A stretch of 64,000 nt of DNA, taken from positions 1,178,001 through 1,242,000 of the forward strand of contig NZ_CP049253.1 in NCBI RefSeq assembly GCF_011046975.1, written 5' to 3'. Under the pieces are notes generated by a model. It was not told the DNA's origin. It made no database searches and saw only the letters and a list, made by a program, of their open reading frames with translations. This document shows positions 6,826-17,300 of the stretch, in pieces. The stretch comes from Microbacterium amylolyticum (GTDB lineage Bacteria; Actinomycetota; Actinomycetes; Actinomycetales; Microbacteriaceae). The position numbers and the translations under genes were made by a program. How positions within the stretch are numbered: position 1 is the first letter of the stretch; each line of letters begins with the position of its first letter.

Positions 6826-9800
6826 TTATCCCCGGCCGACCAGCCGCGCGAAGGCGCTCAAACGCGCGACGGACTCGGCGCGGAACGGCAGATCGTCCAG
6901 CAGAAGCGGGCTGTGCACCAGATAGGCCGCCACTTTGGCGCGGCTAATGCCTACGTTCAAGCGGTTCTGCAGCAGCAGGAAGTCGATTCCACGCGGGGCA
7001 TCGCGGCCGGAGGAAGCGGCAAGGGTCATGATGGCGATGGCCGCTTCCTGGCCCTGAAATTTATCGACCGTTCCCACCCGGACATCCCGGAATCCGGCTG
7101 CGGCGAGCGCCCGTTCGACGGTCTGCTGCTGAGCGTTGTAGGGGGCAACAACGATGACATCCGCCTGATCGAGCGGCCGGGGTTCGCACGGCGTCGCTTC
7201 CTGTTCGTCGTCGATGTCGATATCGACGTATGGCCGCCCGATGACGTCGCGGACGATGCGCACGACCTGTTCGGCTTCTTCTGGTGAGTCTGTGGCGTTT
7301 CCCGTGTGCAGAACGGGGATGGGATGCACGCCCGGTTCGATTCCCTCGGCGTGGCGCAGGTCGGCGCCGGGGCGTGACCGCAGCTGTCCGCCGTAGGACA
7401 GATGGGATACCGGAGTGGCAACGTCGGGGTGCATGCGCCAGGTGCGCGCGAGGAAGTATCCGTGCCCCTCGGGTAGCACTTGTTGGTCGCGCATTACCCA
7501 GCCGAGCGCCGACTGGTCGATCGGCGCCGGATGCGTCCCTTGGCTGACCTGGGGCAGCTGTTGTGGGTCGCCGAGGAGGAGAAGCCGCCGCGCCGACATC
7601 GACACGGCGATCGTTGACGCGAGAGAGAATTGTCCCGCCTCATCGACGACGAGCAGATCGAGCTCACGACGCCCGACGCGCGTGACGTTGGCGAAGTCCC
7701 AGGCTGTTCCTCCGATCACGTATCCCTTGGTGCGCTGCTGCTGAAACGCGCTGAGCCCGTTACGCGGTAGCACCGTGAAGGACTGCCCGTCAGCGCGGGC
7801 AGCGCCCTTGAGAACCTTTCCCACGTGCCCCTGCGGCACTCCCGCCGCGACGACGCGGTCGAGCATGTTCTCAACGACGGCGTGGGACTGAGCGACCACG
7901 CCTACCTTCCAGCCGTGCTCGTTGACGAGCCGGGCGATCACGTGAGAGCCGACGTAGGTTTTTCCCGTTCCCGGCGGGCCCTGGACGGCGAGGTACGTCG
8001 GCACGCTGAGAAGCGAAAACACGATCGCGTCGATGTCGCTGCCGATCGATGACGACACGACGCGCCCCGAGTGGTGATCGGCGCGGAGCGATCGCAACAG
8101 ATCGGTGGCGGGATCAATGGGGAAGGCGCCGTCGGAGGCGCCGATGTGAGTGCCGCGGGTGAGGATGCCATCGGCCCATGCTTCGATGGCGCCCTGCTGC
8201 GCGCCGGCCTTCGGCGGGGACGGCGGGGTGAGGGCGACGGGAAGCTCTCGCCACGTGCGTCCGCCGATCGCGTATTCCTCGACGATCACACCGTCGTCGA
8301 GGACGTCGACGACACGCGCCTCGTGAGGAACATGAAGCCATCGCTGAGACCCCTCGGTGGGGAACGGCGCGGGTGATGTGTACAGAAGCGAGGGCGTGGA
8401 GCCCACGCTGAGCCGCGTTCCGGGCGCCAGCGCTCCGCGCAGTTCGAGCACCCGCCGCTCAGCGCGGCTGCCCTCGGGGATGTGCCAGTCGTCCAGAACG
8501 TCCGAGCGGCGGATATCGACGACAATGACGTCCTTCGTTTCTCCCCACAGCGAAATGGGCTCACGCAGCCGCTCATAGTGCGCCTGCCAGAAGGAACGCG
8601 CTTCACGCGGGTAATAGTCGATCGCCGCTGCCGCCAGCCGCAGTGCGTTTTCATCGTTGCTCGCGGAGGACGCCGGATCCTGCGCGAGACGCACGTCACG
8701 CAGTTCGTCGGCGCGCGCAGTGAGGGCAAGCGCGCGCGGGGAGGGTTCGTACGAATCGCTGATGCGGCCATCCTCGCGAGCCGGTGTGACCCGGGCTTCT
8801 TTTGCGCGCTCGACGAGCCAGTCGCGCAGCCGCCGAGTGGTGAGGCACGCGTAGCCGTTGTCGGCCGCGATCGACATCATGATGTCCCGCGCGTCATCAT
8901 CGTGCCCCGCTTCACGCAGCGCACGCGCCTCGACATACCGAAGGGCACTGTGCGTGGGCTCGCCCTGCCGCTCGCGTCTTTCGGGCCCCATGATGAGCGG
9001 TTCGAGTGCCGTGATGTCATACGACCGCGTTCCGATCCGGAGGGCGTTCTTCACGATCGGAAAGAGGTCGACGAATGTCTCATCGCCGAGCAATCGGTCG
9101 ATATCGGTCTCGCGCGAGCCGTGGCGCGCCGCCATCTGGGCGAGGATGGCCGGTGCGTCGGGCCGGAAATGGAAGATATGCGCCTGCGGGTGCGCGCGTC
9201 GATGCTGTTGGAGGAAGTCGCAGAAGCGCTCAAGCGCCCGTCGTTCTCCGGGCAGATCGTGCGCCCACAACGTCGAGTGCTGCTGGCGCATATCACCCCA
9301 GCCAAGCAGATAGCTCAGCCCCCATTCGGTGCGGCCGTCATCCGCGCGATCCGCGAAAAACGGATCACGATCGAGGTGAAGGAAGATATCTCCGAGGTCA
9401 GGGCGTGGCATCGCGCCGAGCGCGGCTTCATTGACGACCTCGTACAGCGGCTCATCGTCAGGACGTTGTTCGGTGGCGAGCTGAAGACGCGCCTGCGTGC
9501 GGAGGGAGTCGAACGTATCGTTGGCTATCCGCGGCGGAGCCGCGTCTGTCTGAGCGAGCTGATCGATGGTGTGAATGCTCGCCGCGCGCAGCCGTTCGGC
9601 GATGGCGGGGCGCAGACCGGCGACAAGGAGGATGTCGCGTTGCTGTTCGATCTCGGCACGGCACGCTGCGCACGCACCGCAGGCCAGAATGCGGAGTTTT
9701 CCGCGCGCGTCGCCCCAGGCGATCGCGGGGTGGCTGGTGTCGGCGTCGATACGGCGATCGGCGATGAGCGCCTGCAGACGCTCGCGCCGTAGATGAAACA

Positions 9801-10368
9801 GCGGCATGAGGTCCGCCGTGCGGTGCACGGAGGTTGTGCCATCTCCGAGCAGCAGGTCCACGTTGTCGGCGCGTGGGATGCCCTGCTGATCGAGGCGATC
9901 GACATATGCCGATAGCTGCATCAATGCCGTCACCCGCGCTGTGCGGGCGAGCTTGGTGTCCTGTACGCGCCAACGTCCGTCTTCGTCACGCACCAGGAAG
10001 TCGGCGAATCCGACGAAGTCGTTGGCGCGAAACGCCGCCTGGAACAGAACCTGCACCGTGGGATCGGCGAGCGCTTCGTTGGTGTCAGCGACGGCCACCC
10101 CCATGGCGTCGTCATCCGATGCGGAAACGCGGGCGATGTCGATAACCGCGTCACCGAAACGTTCACGATAGCGCTCAAGCGTGCGAAGCTCGTGCGCATC
10201 TCCGAGCTGCGCCGCGCGGCGCAGCATGGCATCTTCGGGGTCGTCAACGGGCGCACACCGCCCGAGCCTCGCGTCGATCTGGCGGAGCCACCCGAACTCG
10301 CATTCTGACGCGGCCGTGAGATCGCTCGCGCTCCAGATGAGGCGACGAGGGTCAGAAGCGATGCGCAT
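6826..10368 (-). CDS. TM0106-type Fe-S RecB-like nuclease fused to an SF1 helicase
   Basis: 1180 aa. The N-terminal third is a RecB/Cas4-like nuclease: GFADFLVRDEDG followed by VQDTKLA gives the D-x(n)-D-x-K active site (about 120-145), and one Cys near residue 23 plus CGACAAC (about 229-235) can hold a 4Fe-4S cluster. The middle is linker. The C-terminal third is a UPF1/Dna2-like SF1 helicase: Walker A GPPGTGKTYVG (about 795-805), Walker B LLVVDEAGQF (about 905-915), DKFQGQEA and a final ISRAKVAAYLVHS motif. The architecture implies DNA end or flap processing; the cellular role in actinobacteria is not established. ATG at 10368. Confidence 0.88.
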   Translation of the reverse strand: MRIASDPRRLIWSASDLTAASECEFGWLRQIDARLGRCAPVDDPEDAMLRRAAQLGDAHELRTLERYRERFGDAVIDIARVSASDDDAMGVAVADTNEALADPTVQVLFQAAFRANDFVGFADFLVRDEDGRWRVQDTKLARTARVTALMQLSAYVDRLDQQGIPRADNVDLLLGDGTTSVHRTADLMPLFHLRRERLQALIADRRIDADTSHPAIAWGDARGKLRILACGACAACRAEIEQQRDILLVAGLRPAIAERLRAASIHTIDQLAQTDAAPPRIANDTFDSLRTQARLQLATEQRPDDEPLYEVVNEAALGAMPRPDLGDIFLHLDRDPFFADRADDGRTEWGLSYLLGWGDMRQQHSTLWAHDLPGERRALERFCDFLQQHRRAHPQAHIFHFRPDAPAILAQMAARHGSRETDIDRLLGDETFVDLFPIVKNALRIGTRSYDITALEPLIMGPERRERQGEPTHSALRYVEARALREAGHDDDARDIMMSIAADNGYACLTTRRLRDWLVERAKEARVTPAREDGRISDSYEPSPRALALTARADELRDVRLAQDPASSASNDENALRLAAAAIDYYPREARSFWQAHYERLREPISLWGETKDVIVVDIRRSDVLDDWHIPEGSRAERRVLELRGALAPGTRLSVGSTPSLLYTSPAPFPTEGSQRWLHVPHEARVVDVLDDGVIVEEYAIGGRTWRELPVALTPPSPPKAGAQQGAIEAWADGILTRGTHIGASDGAFPIDPATDLLRSLRADHHSGRVVSSSIGSDIDAIVFSLLSVPTYLAVQGPPGTGKTYVGSHVIARLVNEHGWKVGVVAQSHAVVENMLDRVVAAGVPQGHVGKVLKGAARADGQSFTVLPRNGLSAFQQQRTKGYVIGGTAWDFANVTRVGRRELDLLVVDEAGQFSLASTIAVSMSARRLLLLGDPQQLPQVSQGTHPAPIDQSALGWVMRDQQVLPEGHGYFLARTWRMHPDVATPVSHLSYGGQLRSRPGADLRHAEGIEPGVHPIPVLHTGNATDSPEEAEQVVRIVRDVIGRPYVDIDIDDEQEATPCEPRPLDQADVIVVAPYNAQQQTVERALAAAGFRDVRVGTVDKFQGQEAAIAIMTLAASSGRDAPRGIDFLLLQNRLNVGISRAKVAAYLVHSPLLLDDLPFRAESVARLSAFARLVGRG

Positions 10369-10419
10369 GTCTCCACCGTATTCGGGTGGTGTGACGAAAC
10401 ACCGCCCGGCGGGCTCGCC

Positions 10420-12483
10420 TCAGCGCAGTTCTTCGGGAATCTTGCTGTCGAGCTCAGCCAGCCATGCCGCGGCGTTGCCGTCACTCGGCGCACGCCAGTC
10501 TCCCCGTGGGGAGAGCGAACCGATGTGGGAGACCTTGGGACCGTTGGGCATGGCGGAACGTTTGAACTGCGCGAAACCGAAGAATCGCTTGAGGAATACG
10601 CGCTCCCAGCGGATGATCGTCGCGAGGTCGTACGCATAGTGCTCGTCTTCGGGGAAGCCCGCCGGCCAGCGGCCCGCATCCGGATCCGTCCACGCATGCG
10701 CGGCAAGGAAAGCGATCTTCGACGGCCGCGTGCCGTGCCGAAGCACCTGCGCCAGGGTGAAATCGTGCAGGGCATACGGACCGATCGTGTCTTCGGTGGA
10801 CTGCGCTTTGCCGTCCTGGCCCGCCGGCACCAGCTCAGGGCTGATCTCGGTGCCGAGAACCGAACGCAGCACCTCCGTTTCGCGCGCGGTGACCCCCTGC
10901 GCCTCTCCCTCGGAGATGACCCACCGGATCAGGTGCTGGATGAGCGTCTTCGGCACCCCGGTGTTGACGGCATAGTGGCTCATCTGATCGCCGACGCCGT
11001 ATGTCGCCCAGCCGAGAGCGAATTCCGAGAGGTCGCCCGTTCCGATCACGATGCCGCCGTGGTGATTCGCCAGACGGAACAAATAGTCGGTCCGCAGACC
11101 GGCCTGCACGTTTTCGAACGTCACGTCATACACGGGCTCGCCGGAACCGGCGGGGTGTCCCATCTGCGTAAGCATCTCTGTTGCTGCGGGGCGAATATCG
11201 ATCGTCTCGATCGACGCCCCTACCGATTCGGCGAGCGCGATCGCATTCGCCTTTGTGTGATCGCTCGTTGCGAAGCCCGGCATTGTGTACGCGAGGATGT
11301 CGGCGCGGGGACGCTCCATGAGGTCCATCGCCTTGGCGACGACGAGGAGTGCATGCGTGGAGTCGAGGCCGCCCGAGACGCCGATAACGGGCTTGGGGTC
11401 GCCGATCTGGCGCATGCGCTGCACGAGGCCGGCGACCTGGATGTTAAACGCCTCGTAGCAGTCTTGTGCGAGGCGCGAAGCGTCCGCTGGCACGAACGGG
11501 AAGCGATCGACCGTTCGTCGCAGCCCGATGTCTCCCTTCGGCGGGCGCAGCTCGAAGGAGATCTGCCGGAAATCGGTGTCGGTAGCGTTCGTGCGGCGGT
11601 TGTCGTCGAACGTTCCCTGCCGTAGGCGGTCCTGTCTGATCCGGTCCAGGTCAACGTCGGCGATCGACGCGGTGGCCCCTTCGGGGAATCGCTCGGTCTC
11701 GTCGAGCAGCGTGCCGCCCTCGTAGATCATCGTCTGCCCGTCCCAGGAGAGGTCATTCGACGACTCCCCCAGCCCAGCGGCGGCGTATGCGTACGCCGCG
11801 ATACAGCGTGAAGAGGCGGACTGGACGAGCAGGCGGCGCTCCTCCGCCCGCGCAATCGTGATCGGGCTGCCAGAGAGGTTCAGCAGCACCGTGGCGCCGG
11901 CCAGGGCGGCCTTCGCCGAGGGCGGCACGGGAACCCACATGTCCTCACACACTTCGACGTGGATCGTGAGACCGGAAACGTCGGAGCAGGTGAACAGCAG
12001 GTCCGGGCCGAAGGGAATCTCCTCTCCGAAGAGAGTGATCGTTCCGCGCTGATCGTCGCCGGGCGCGTACCAGCGGCGCTCGTAGAACTCGCGGTAGTTC
12101 GGCAGGGAGGACTTCGGAACGACGCCAAGAATTTCACCGCGGGACATCACCACGGCACAGTTGTAGATGCGTCCGCCGCGCACGATCGGTGCGCCGACGA
12201 CGAGAACCGGCATGATCCACGCTGACTGATCCCGGATGTACTCAACGGCGCGCAGCGCTCCTTCGAGGACCGCGTCCTGCATCACCAGGTCATCGATGGC
12301 GTACCCCGTGAGGCACAGCTCGGGGAACACCGCGACGGCAACGGATTCGTCGTCAAGCCGGCGTGCCATCGCGAGAACGGCCTCGGCGTTGGCGTCGGGG
12401 TCAGCGACGCGAACGGGGGTGTGGCAGGCAGCGACCCGCGCGAAGCCGTGCCCATACGCGTTCATGAAATCGAATCCGCTCAC
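10420..12483 (-). CDS. nadE: Glutamine-dependent NAD(+) synthetase
   Basis: 687 aa, two-domain enzyme that amidates nicotinate adenine dinucleotide. The N-terminal nitrilase-type glutaminase has the Glu (FPELCLTGY), Lys (VPKSSLPNYREFYERR) and Cys (VEVCEDMWVP) catalytic triad in order. The C-terminal synthetase has the P-loop GVSGGLDSTHALLV (about 365-378) and GTGDLSEFALGW. Length is typical for actinobacterial NadE. Starts 82 nt after the merR-type gene, past a terminator, so probably its own unit, possibly with the helicase gene 51 nt downstream. Confidence 0.96.
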   Translation of the reverse strand: MSGFDFMNAYGHGFARVAACHTPVRVADPDANAEAVLAMARRLDDESVAVAVFPELCLTGYAIDDLVMQDAVLEGALRAVEYIRDQSAWIMPVLVVGAPIVRGGRIYNCAVVMSRGEILGVVPKSSLPNYREFYERRWYAPGDDQRGTITLFGEEIPFGPDLLFTCSDVSGLTIHVEVCEDMWVPVPPSAKAALAGATVLLNLSGSPITIARAEERRLLVQSASSRCIAAYAYAAAGLGESSNDLSWDGQTMIYEGGTLLDETERFPEGATASIADVDLDRIRQDRLRQGTFDDNRRTNATDTDFRQISFELRPPKGDIGLRRTVDRFPFVPADASRLAQDCYEAFNIQVAGLVQRMRQIGDPKPVIGVSGGLDSTHALLVVAKAMDLMERPRADILAYTMPGFATSDHTKANAIALAESVGASIETIDIRPAATEMLTQMGHPAGSGEPVYDVTFENVQAGLRTDYLFRLANHHGGIVIGTGDLSEFALGWATYGVGDQMSHYAVNTGVPKTLIQHLIRWVISEGEAQGVTARETEVLRSVLGTEISPELVPAGQDGKAQSTEDTIGPYALHDFTLAQVLRHGTRPSKIAFLAAHAWTDPDAGRWPAGFPEDEHYAYDLATIIRWERVFLKRFFGFAQFKRSAMPNGPKVSHIGSLSPRGDWRAPSDGNAAAWLAELDSKIPEELR

Positions 12484-12506
12484 CCGACCAGTCTGGCACG
12501 CGCGGA

Positions 12507-12544
12507 CCGGCGGCGAGCGGTTCTGGGGAACCCCTCGCCGCCGG
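12507..12544 (-). terminator. Terminator of the MerR-type gene
   Basis: Inverted repeat CCGGCGGCGAG (12507-12517) / CTCGCCGCCGG (12534-12544), 11 bp, lying between the MerR-type stop and the nadE start on the minus strand. Confidence 0.65.
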
Positions 12545-12565
12545 GGGCGCTGGTGTCGCGTCGGT

Positions 12566-13372
12566 TCAGGATCGGGCCGGTGCGACGGGCTGCTGCAGCT
12601 CCGTCACCCAGTCGGACTGATCATCCGAACGGGATCGGACGTAGAACTCGCGGCACGGACCGGCCGGAACCAGACCGCGGGCGGCGATCTCCACGTGAAC
12701 GGCTTGCCAGCTCGCACCGATTCCCGACATCGGACCGATGTGGATCCCGCAGACCGCATCGCGAACGGATGGCAGTTCCACGATGCTCGCCCCGTCCGGG
12801 GCATCACCCTTCCACTCGTAGCCCGCTGTCACGTGCAGCTCTCCGTCGGCGAGGTCGTACTGCGCGATCGGCACGTCAAAAGCGCCCTTCACGTTGCCGA
12901 CGGCATCGGATACGCGGTCGAAGAGACCCGTGACGAGAGTGGCAACGTCGCCGCCGGTCGGAACACCGCTCGCGGCAACAAGGCGAACGGCGGGAAGCGG
13001 CTTCGTAATGATCTCGATGGTGGTCATGGACGTCTCCTGTTCGATGAGGTGGAGTCTGCGCTCGACGTCCGATAGCCGCGCTGCCGCCAGCTCGTGTTCG
13101 CGGGCGATCTCCTCACGCCGTATCCGCAACAGCGTTGCGAGACGTTCGGCGTCAACACCCGCGTCGAGATAGTCGGCGATGTCGGCGAGGCCGAATCCGA
13201 GCTGGCGGAGAGCGACGATGCGGTGCAGTCGTTCCAACTGCGACGGATCGTACGACCGGTAGCCCGAGAACTCGTCCGCGTGGGCGGGGACGAGAAGGCC
13301 GGACGCATCCCAGTGCCGCAGCATGCGATGCGTCACCTGACCGATCTGCGCAAAGACTCCGATGGATAACAT
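12566..13372 (-). CDS. MerR-family regulator with GyrI-like effector-binding domain
   Basis: 268 aa. An N-terminal MerR winged helix (LSIGVFAQIGQVTHRMLRHW, then GYRSYDPSQLERLHRI), a dimerisation coiled coil ending about residue 112, and a C-terminal GyrI/AraC-effector-like domain beginning MTTIEIITKPLPAVRLV. This is the BmrR/TipA plan: a drug-type ligand binds the C-terminal domain. I use ATG 13372; an upstream extension in frame lacks homology. A palindrome next to a TTGACT box precedes the gene, so autoregulation is likely. No transporter adjoins it. Confidence 0.88.
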   Translation of the reverse strand: MLSIGVFAQIGQVTHRMLRHWDASGLLVPAHADEFSGYRSYDPSQLERLHRIVALRQLGFGLADIADYLDAGVDAERLATLLRIRREEIAREHELAAARLSDVERRLHLIEQETSMTTIEIITKPLPAVRLVAASGVPTGGDVATLVTGLFDRVSDAVGNVKGAFDVPIAQYDLADGELHVTAGYEWKGDAPDGASIVELPSVRDAVCGIHIGPMSGIGASWQAVHVEIAARGLVPAGPCREFYVRSRSDDQSDWVTELQQPVAPARS

Positions 13373-13389
13373 GACTCCATTTGTTCCAT

Positions 13390-13410
13390 CTGCCACAGTG
13401 TCAGAGTCAA
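13390..13410 (-). promoter_or_regulatory. Candidate MerR-type operator/promoter
   Basis: Read on the minus strand: a -35-like TTGACT followed directly by CTGACAC-T-GTGGCAG, an imperfect (one mismatch) dyad. MerR-family proteins bind such a dyad inside the promoter spacer. It lies about 20-40 nt upstream of the MerR-type start. Confidence 0.5.
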
Positions 13411-13469
13411 ACACGATCTCATGCCGGTGCCCAGAGCCGTTGCCTGTGCCGGCCCGTGTTCTGATGTGC

Positions 13470-14078
13470 TCAGGCGCCGCGAGCGTTATACACCGTGATG
13501 TTGCCATGGTCGATCGCCTCTCGGTACGCCTCGAAAACGGCGACAGCTTCGGGCTTGGCGATGTCGACCGTGACGGTGATACCGCGCGCCTCGAAGTCCT
13601 CTGCCCACGTGGGAATCATGGGGCCTTCGTCGAAGGTGGTGATCTCTTCGCATTCGGGGCCATGGCCTGCGATAGCGAGGGAGGTGATTCCCGACCACAT
13701 TGCGGCGCCGTAGCACTGGACGCAGGGCCGCCAGTTGACGACGAGTTCGTGTTCTGGCAGGCCTTCGCCACCGAGATCCCAGGCGCCGAGTGACTGCTGG
13801 GCCAGACCCAGCGCCGTGACTTCAGCGTGTCCAGACGAGATGCCGGTGGAAAGGACAACATTGACGCCGACCGAGACGAGGCGCCCGCTGTCGCGCTCGA
13901 CGACGATCGCGGCGAACGGCCCGCCGTTGCCTTCACGCCAGTTGCGATCAGCCAGACGGTTAACGAGAGCCATTCGCTCGGCGTGCGTGGGGAGCGCATC
14001 GGGAAGGGTGGGCAGCTCGTCGACGACCCACGAGGGAAGGCTCAGAGCGAAGGATGTTGCGAGGGCTGGGTGAGACAT
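13470..14078 (-). CDS. Cytidine/guanine deaminase-family zinc nucleoside deaminase
   Basis: 202 aa. HAEV zinc-binding/catalytic motif (about 84-87) and PCVQC (about 116-120) show the CDA superfamily; the spacing and 'NGGPFAAIVV' segment are closer to guanine or nucleoside deaminases than to TadA. Exact substrate (guanine, guanosine, a pterin) cannot be read from sequence. Monocistronic; 54 nt separate it from the next small gene. Confidence 0.82.
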   Translation of the reverse strand: MSHPALATSFALSLPSWVVDELPTLPDALPTHAERMALVNRLADRNWREGNGGPFAAIVVERDSGRLVSVGVNVVLSTGISSGHAEVTALGLAQQSLGAWDLGGEGLPEHELVVNWRPCVQCYGAAMWSGITSLAIAGHGPECEEITTFDEGPMIPTWAEDFEARGITVTVDIAKPEAVAVFEAYREAIDHGNITVYNARGA

Positions 14079-14132
14079 GCGATCAGGCTAATCGTCATGT
14101 GTTTCAGATATGCGTCTCGCAGCGCACGCTGG

Positions 14133-14309
14133 TTAGTTGCGCGACGCGAACAGCGTCCGCAGCCCGAAGTAGACCACGACGGCGACCACGGCAACGATCG
14201 CCAGCTTGAAGAGGATGAAGATCGCCGACAGCAGGAAGTTGACGATCCAGAAGGCCACAACAACGGCGACGATAACCCCAAGAATCGTCCAGATCGTTCC
14301 TTTATTCAT
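14133..14309 (-). CDS. Small two-helix membrane protein
   Basis: 58 aa. Begins MNKGTIWTILGVIVAVVVAF and ends YFGLRTLFASRN; almost the whole chain is hydrophobic, giving two predicted transmembrane helices (about 6-22 and 29-49) with short polar ends. The ATG at 14309 is preceded by an AGGATGAACGC context with weak Shine-Dalgarno. Function unknown; similar tiny helical membrane proteins are common next to housekeeping genes in Microbacteriaceae (inference). Lies 9 nt downstream of sbcC. Confidence 0.7.
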   Translation of the reverse strand: MNKGTIWTILGVIVAVVVAFWIVNFLLSAIFILFKLAIVAVVAVVVYFGLRTLFASRN

Positions 14310-14318
14310 GCGTTCATC

Positions 14319-17300
14319 CTATGGGGCGGACCTCGTCGGGGTGTCCTGCTCAACGATGCTCCACCCTTCGCGCGTGTGGCGGACGCGTAGCTGAGCGGGA
14401 ATCTGCTCCTTCATCGCGTCGACGTGGCTGATGATGCCGACGGTGCGCCCTCCCTGGCGGAGCTCGTCGAGGGTGCGCATCGCCGTTTCGAGCGTTTCGC
14501 CATCGAGGGAGCCGAAGCCTTCGTCAATGAAGAGTGTGTCGAGGCGGATTCCGCCGGCTCGTCCCGTGACCACCTCGGCGAGTCCGAGAGCGAGGGCGAG
14601 TGAGGCGAGGAAGGTTTCGCCGCCGGACAGCGAGTGCGGCGGGCGTGCCTGACCGGTGTAACTGTCCATCACCTCGATGCCCAGCCCGGATGCGGCTCCT
14701 CGGCGCGCGAGGGCGTCGGAATGCAGCAGGGAATACCGGCCGGCACTCATCTCGGCGAGGCGAACGTTGGCGGCCTCGACGATTTCCTCGAGCTCGGCGG
14801 CGAGGACGAAGGTTTCGAGGTTCATCCGTTTGGTGTTGGGCGGTCGCCCGGCAACGGTGTCGGCGAGCCGCGTGACAACGGTCGCGCGGCGCAGCGCATC
14901 GGCGATTCGGGCGTGCACCTGCTCTGCCCGTGCGGCGGCGTTGCGGAGGGCGCGGGTGAGGTGCTGCGCTCCGCTGCGCGCGTCGACGGCCGTCTCATGC
15001 TGTTCGCGCGCAGCCAGGAGCGCCTGTTCGACACTGTCGAGGTCGACGAGTTCGGCGGGCAGATGGGCCGTTTCGGTGATCGTCTGCTGCGCCGCGGCGC
15101 GATCGGCCTCTGCTTGTGCGAGTTGCTGCTCCATCTGCTCGCGCTCCGCAGCGGGGCGAGAAGCGGCGCGGGCGTCGTCGACGCTGACAAAGGCGTTGTC
15201 GCGCAGCACCTGCTCTCGGGCCTCGGCCGCGGTGCGGGCGGCTACGCGCGATCGGTCAGCTTCGCGATGGCTGTCTGAGCAGACCGTCGCACGCGATGCA
15301 AGCCGCTGGGCCACGCCGATGCGGGCGGCAACGGAGGAGAAAGCGCCGCGCGCGCTCTGGACCGCTGCGTTGTCTTTTTCCCAGGTGGCCGCGATTTCTT
15401 CGATTTTACCGCGCAGGGTTCCTCCCTGTGACGCGATATCGCGTCCCTCACGCTCCAGCCGCTTTTCGGCGTCGGCAAGGTCGTCGCGTTGTCGTTCGAG
15501 GGCGGACTTTTCCCGCAGGGCGGCCTCGGCGTCGTCCTTTTGCTTTTGCGCGGCCAGGAGATCTCCGCTGATTTCGACCTCGGTGCGGCCACCGGCACGG
15601 TTCTCGGCGTCTCGAAGAGAAAGCTCGGCCTGCTGACGCGCGGTCTGCGCCTGGTCGGCTTCGCCCGCGGCTGTAGCGCGCGCGGTGTCTGCCGCGTCGA
15701 TCTGCTCGGGGGTGACGGGGTCGTCAGAGCGCGGCGCGGGAGCGGGATGCTCCGTTGACCCGCACACGGCGCACGGCTCACCGGCGACAAGCACGTCGGC
15801 GATCTCTCCGGCGATGCCGGCGATCCGGCGCGCGTGAAGCTGGTTGAGATGGTGCTCGGCCGCGGCGCGAGCTTCGACGGCGGCCGATGCGGCGCGCACA
15901 GCCTGGGCGTAGGAGGTGGAGAGGCGCTTGACCTCATTGAGGGCCGAAAACTGCGCCTCAAGATCCGAGATGTGCTTCTGGGCGGCCTCGCGACGCGACG
16001 CGCGCTCGGTGGCCCGAGAGATGTCGTTGTTGACGCTGTCGATGCGCTCCGGCAACGCGTTCCGTTGTGCCTCGATGTCGTACGCACGCGTCTCGAGCGT
16101 CGCGAGATGCTCGCGCTGCCGCTCGATATCGTCAGCGCGCTGGGCCAGCTGCGTCTCCTGTTGGCGCAGGGGTTCCCATCCGCCGATCAGGCGCTGCACA
16201 TCGGCGGCGAAGCCGTCGAGGATCTCGGGTTCGGCGTCTTCGGCGGGGAGCGGGATTCCTTCCGCGTCGCCGCGCTGTGTGCGCACATCGGCCAGAGCCT
16301 CGACCCATGCGGAACGTGCGGCGTGCGCCGTTTCTGCTGCGGTCTCCGCCGCTTCATGGGCGCGGTCGGCGGCATCAATCGCGGGGCGGACGGTCTCGGC
16401 GCGACGCGCGGCGGCGAGCTCGGCGCGCACCGTATCGGTGGCGGCAGCGGCGAGATCGAGCTGCTTGATCCGCGCGCGAGCTAAGTTGCGCCGCGTCTGT
16501 TGTTCGTGCACGGCGCGGCGCTCGTCGCGGGCCTTTTCGACGTCGTCACGAGCGGCGCGAAGCGCGGCTTCTTTCTGCGTTACCGCGGTTTCGAGCCCCT
16601 CGGCGTGATCTGCGGCCGCGGTAAGACGAGCGATGTCGTGCTCGACGGAGGGGGCGGGGGCCGCATCAGACGGCGGAGCGGATTCGTTGCCGTCCGCAAC
16701 ACGCCGCTCGACGGCGGCGATGTCGTCGGCCGCCTGATCGAGGATCAGCCGGAGAGTCTGGGTCTGCTCGGCGGCGGCTGCTTGAGCAGCACGGCGGCGG
16801 TCGTCGAGCGAGGTTTCGTACTCTTCGAATCGGCGGGTACCGAACAGAGTGCGAAGGAGAACCTGTCGTTCGTCGTTCTTCGCCAGCAAGAACCGTGCGA
16901 ACCGGCCCTGCGCGAGAAGGATGACCTGGAGAAACTGCTGTTGGTTCAGGCCCACGACTTCGCCAACGAGGTGACTGACCTCTCGCTCTCGTGCGGCTCT
17001 CCCCTGCCATTCGCCGTCGATGCGTTCATACATCTCGACGGAGGGGTCAGCGGTCGTCATGCCCTCGCCACGCTTCTTCGGACGCGGATACCCGGGGCTG
17101 CGCTCAATACGCCACATGCGATCGCCGACGGTGAACTCCACGGCGACCTCGGTGGGTTCACCGGGTTGGGCATGATCGCTGCGAAGCCGCTTCTCGGTGT
17201 CGTCGTAGCGGGGCGTCGTGCCGTACAGCGCGAAACAGACGGCATCGAGAATGCTGGACTTACCGGTTCCGGTACGCCCGGAGATCAGGAAGATGCCATC

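Noticed and set aside
8482..9792. A 436-codon open frame opposite the nuclease-helicase
   Set aside because: Antisense shadow with no recognisable motif, inside a well-supported gene.
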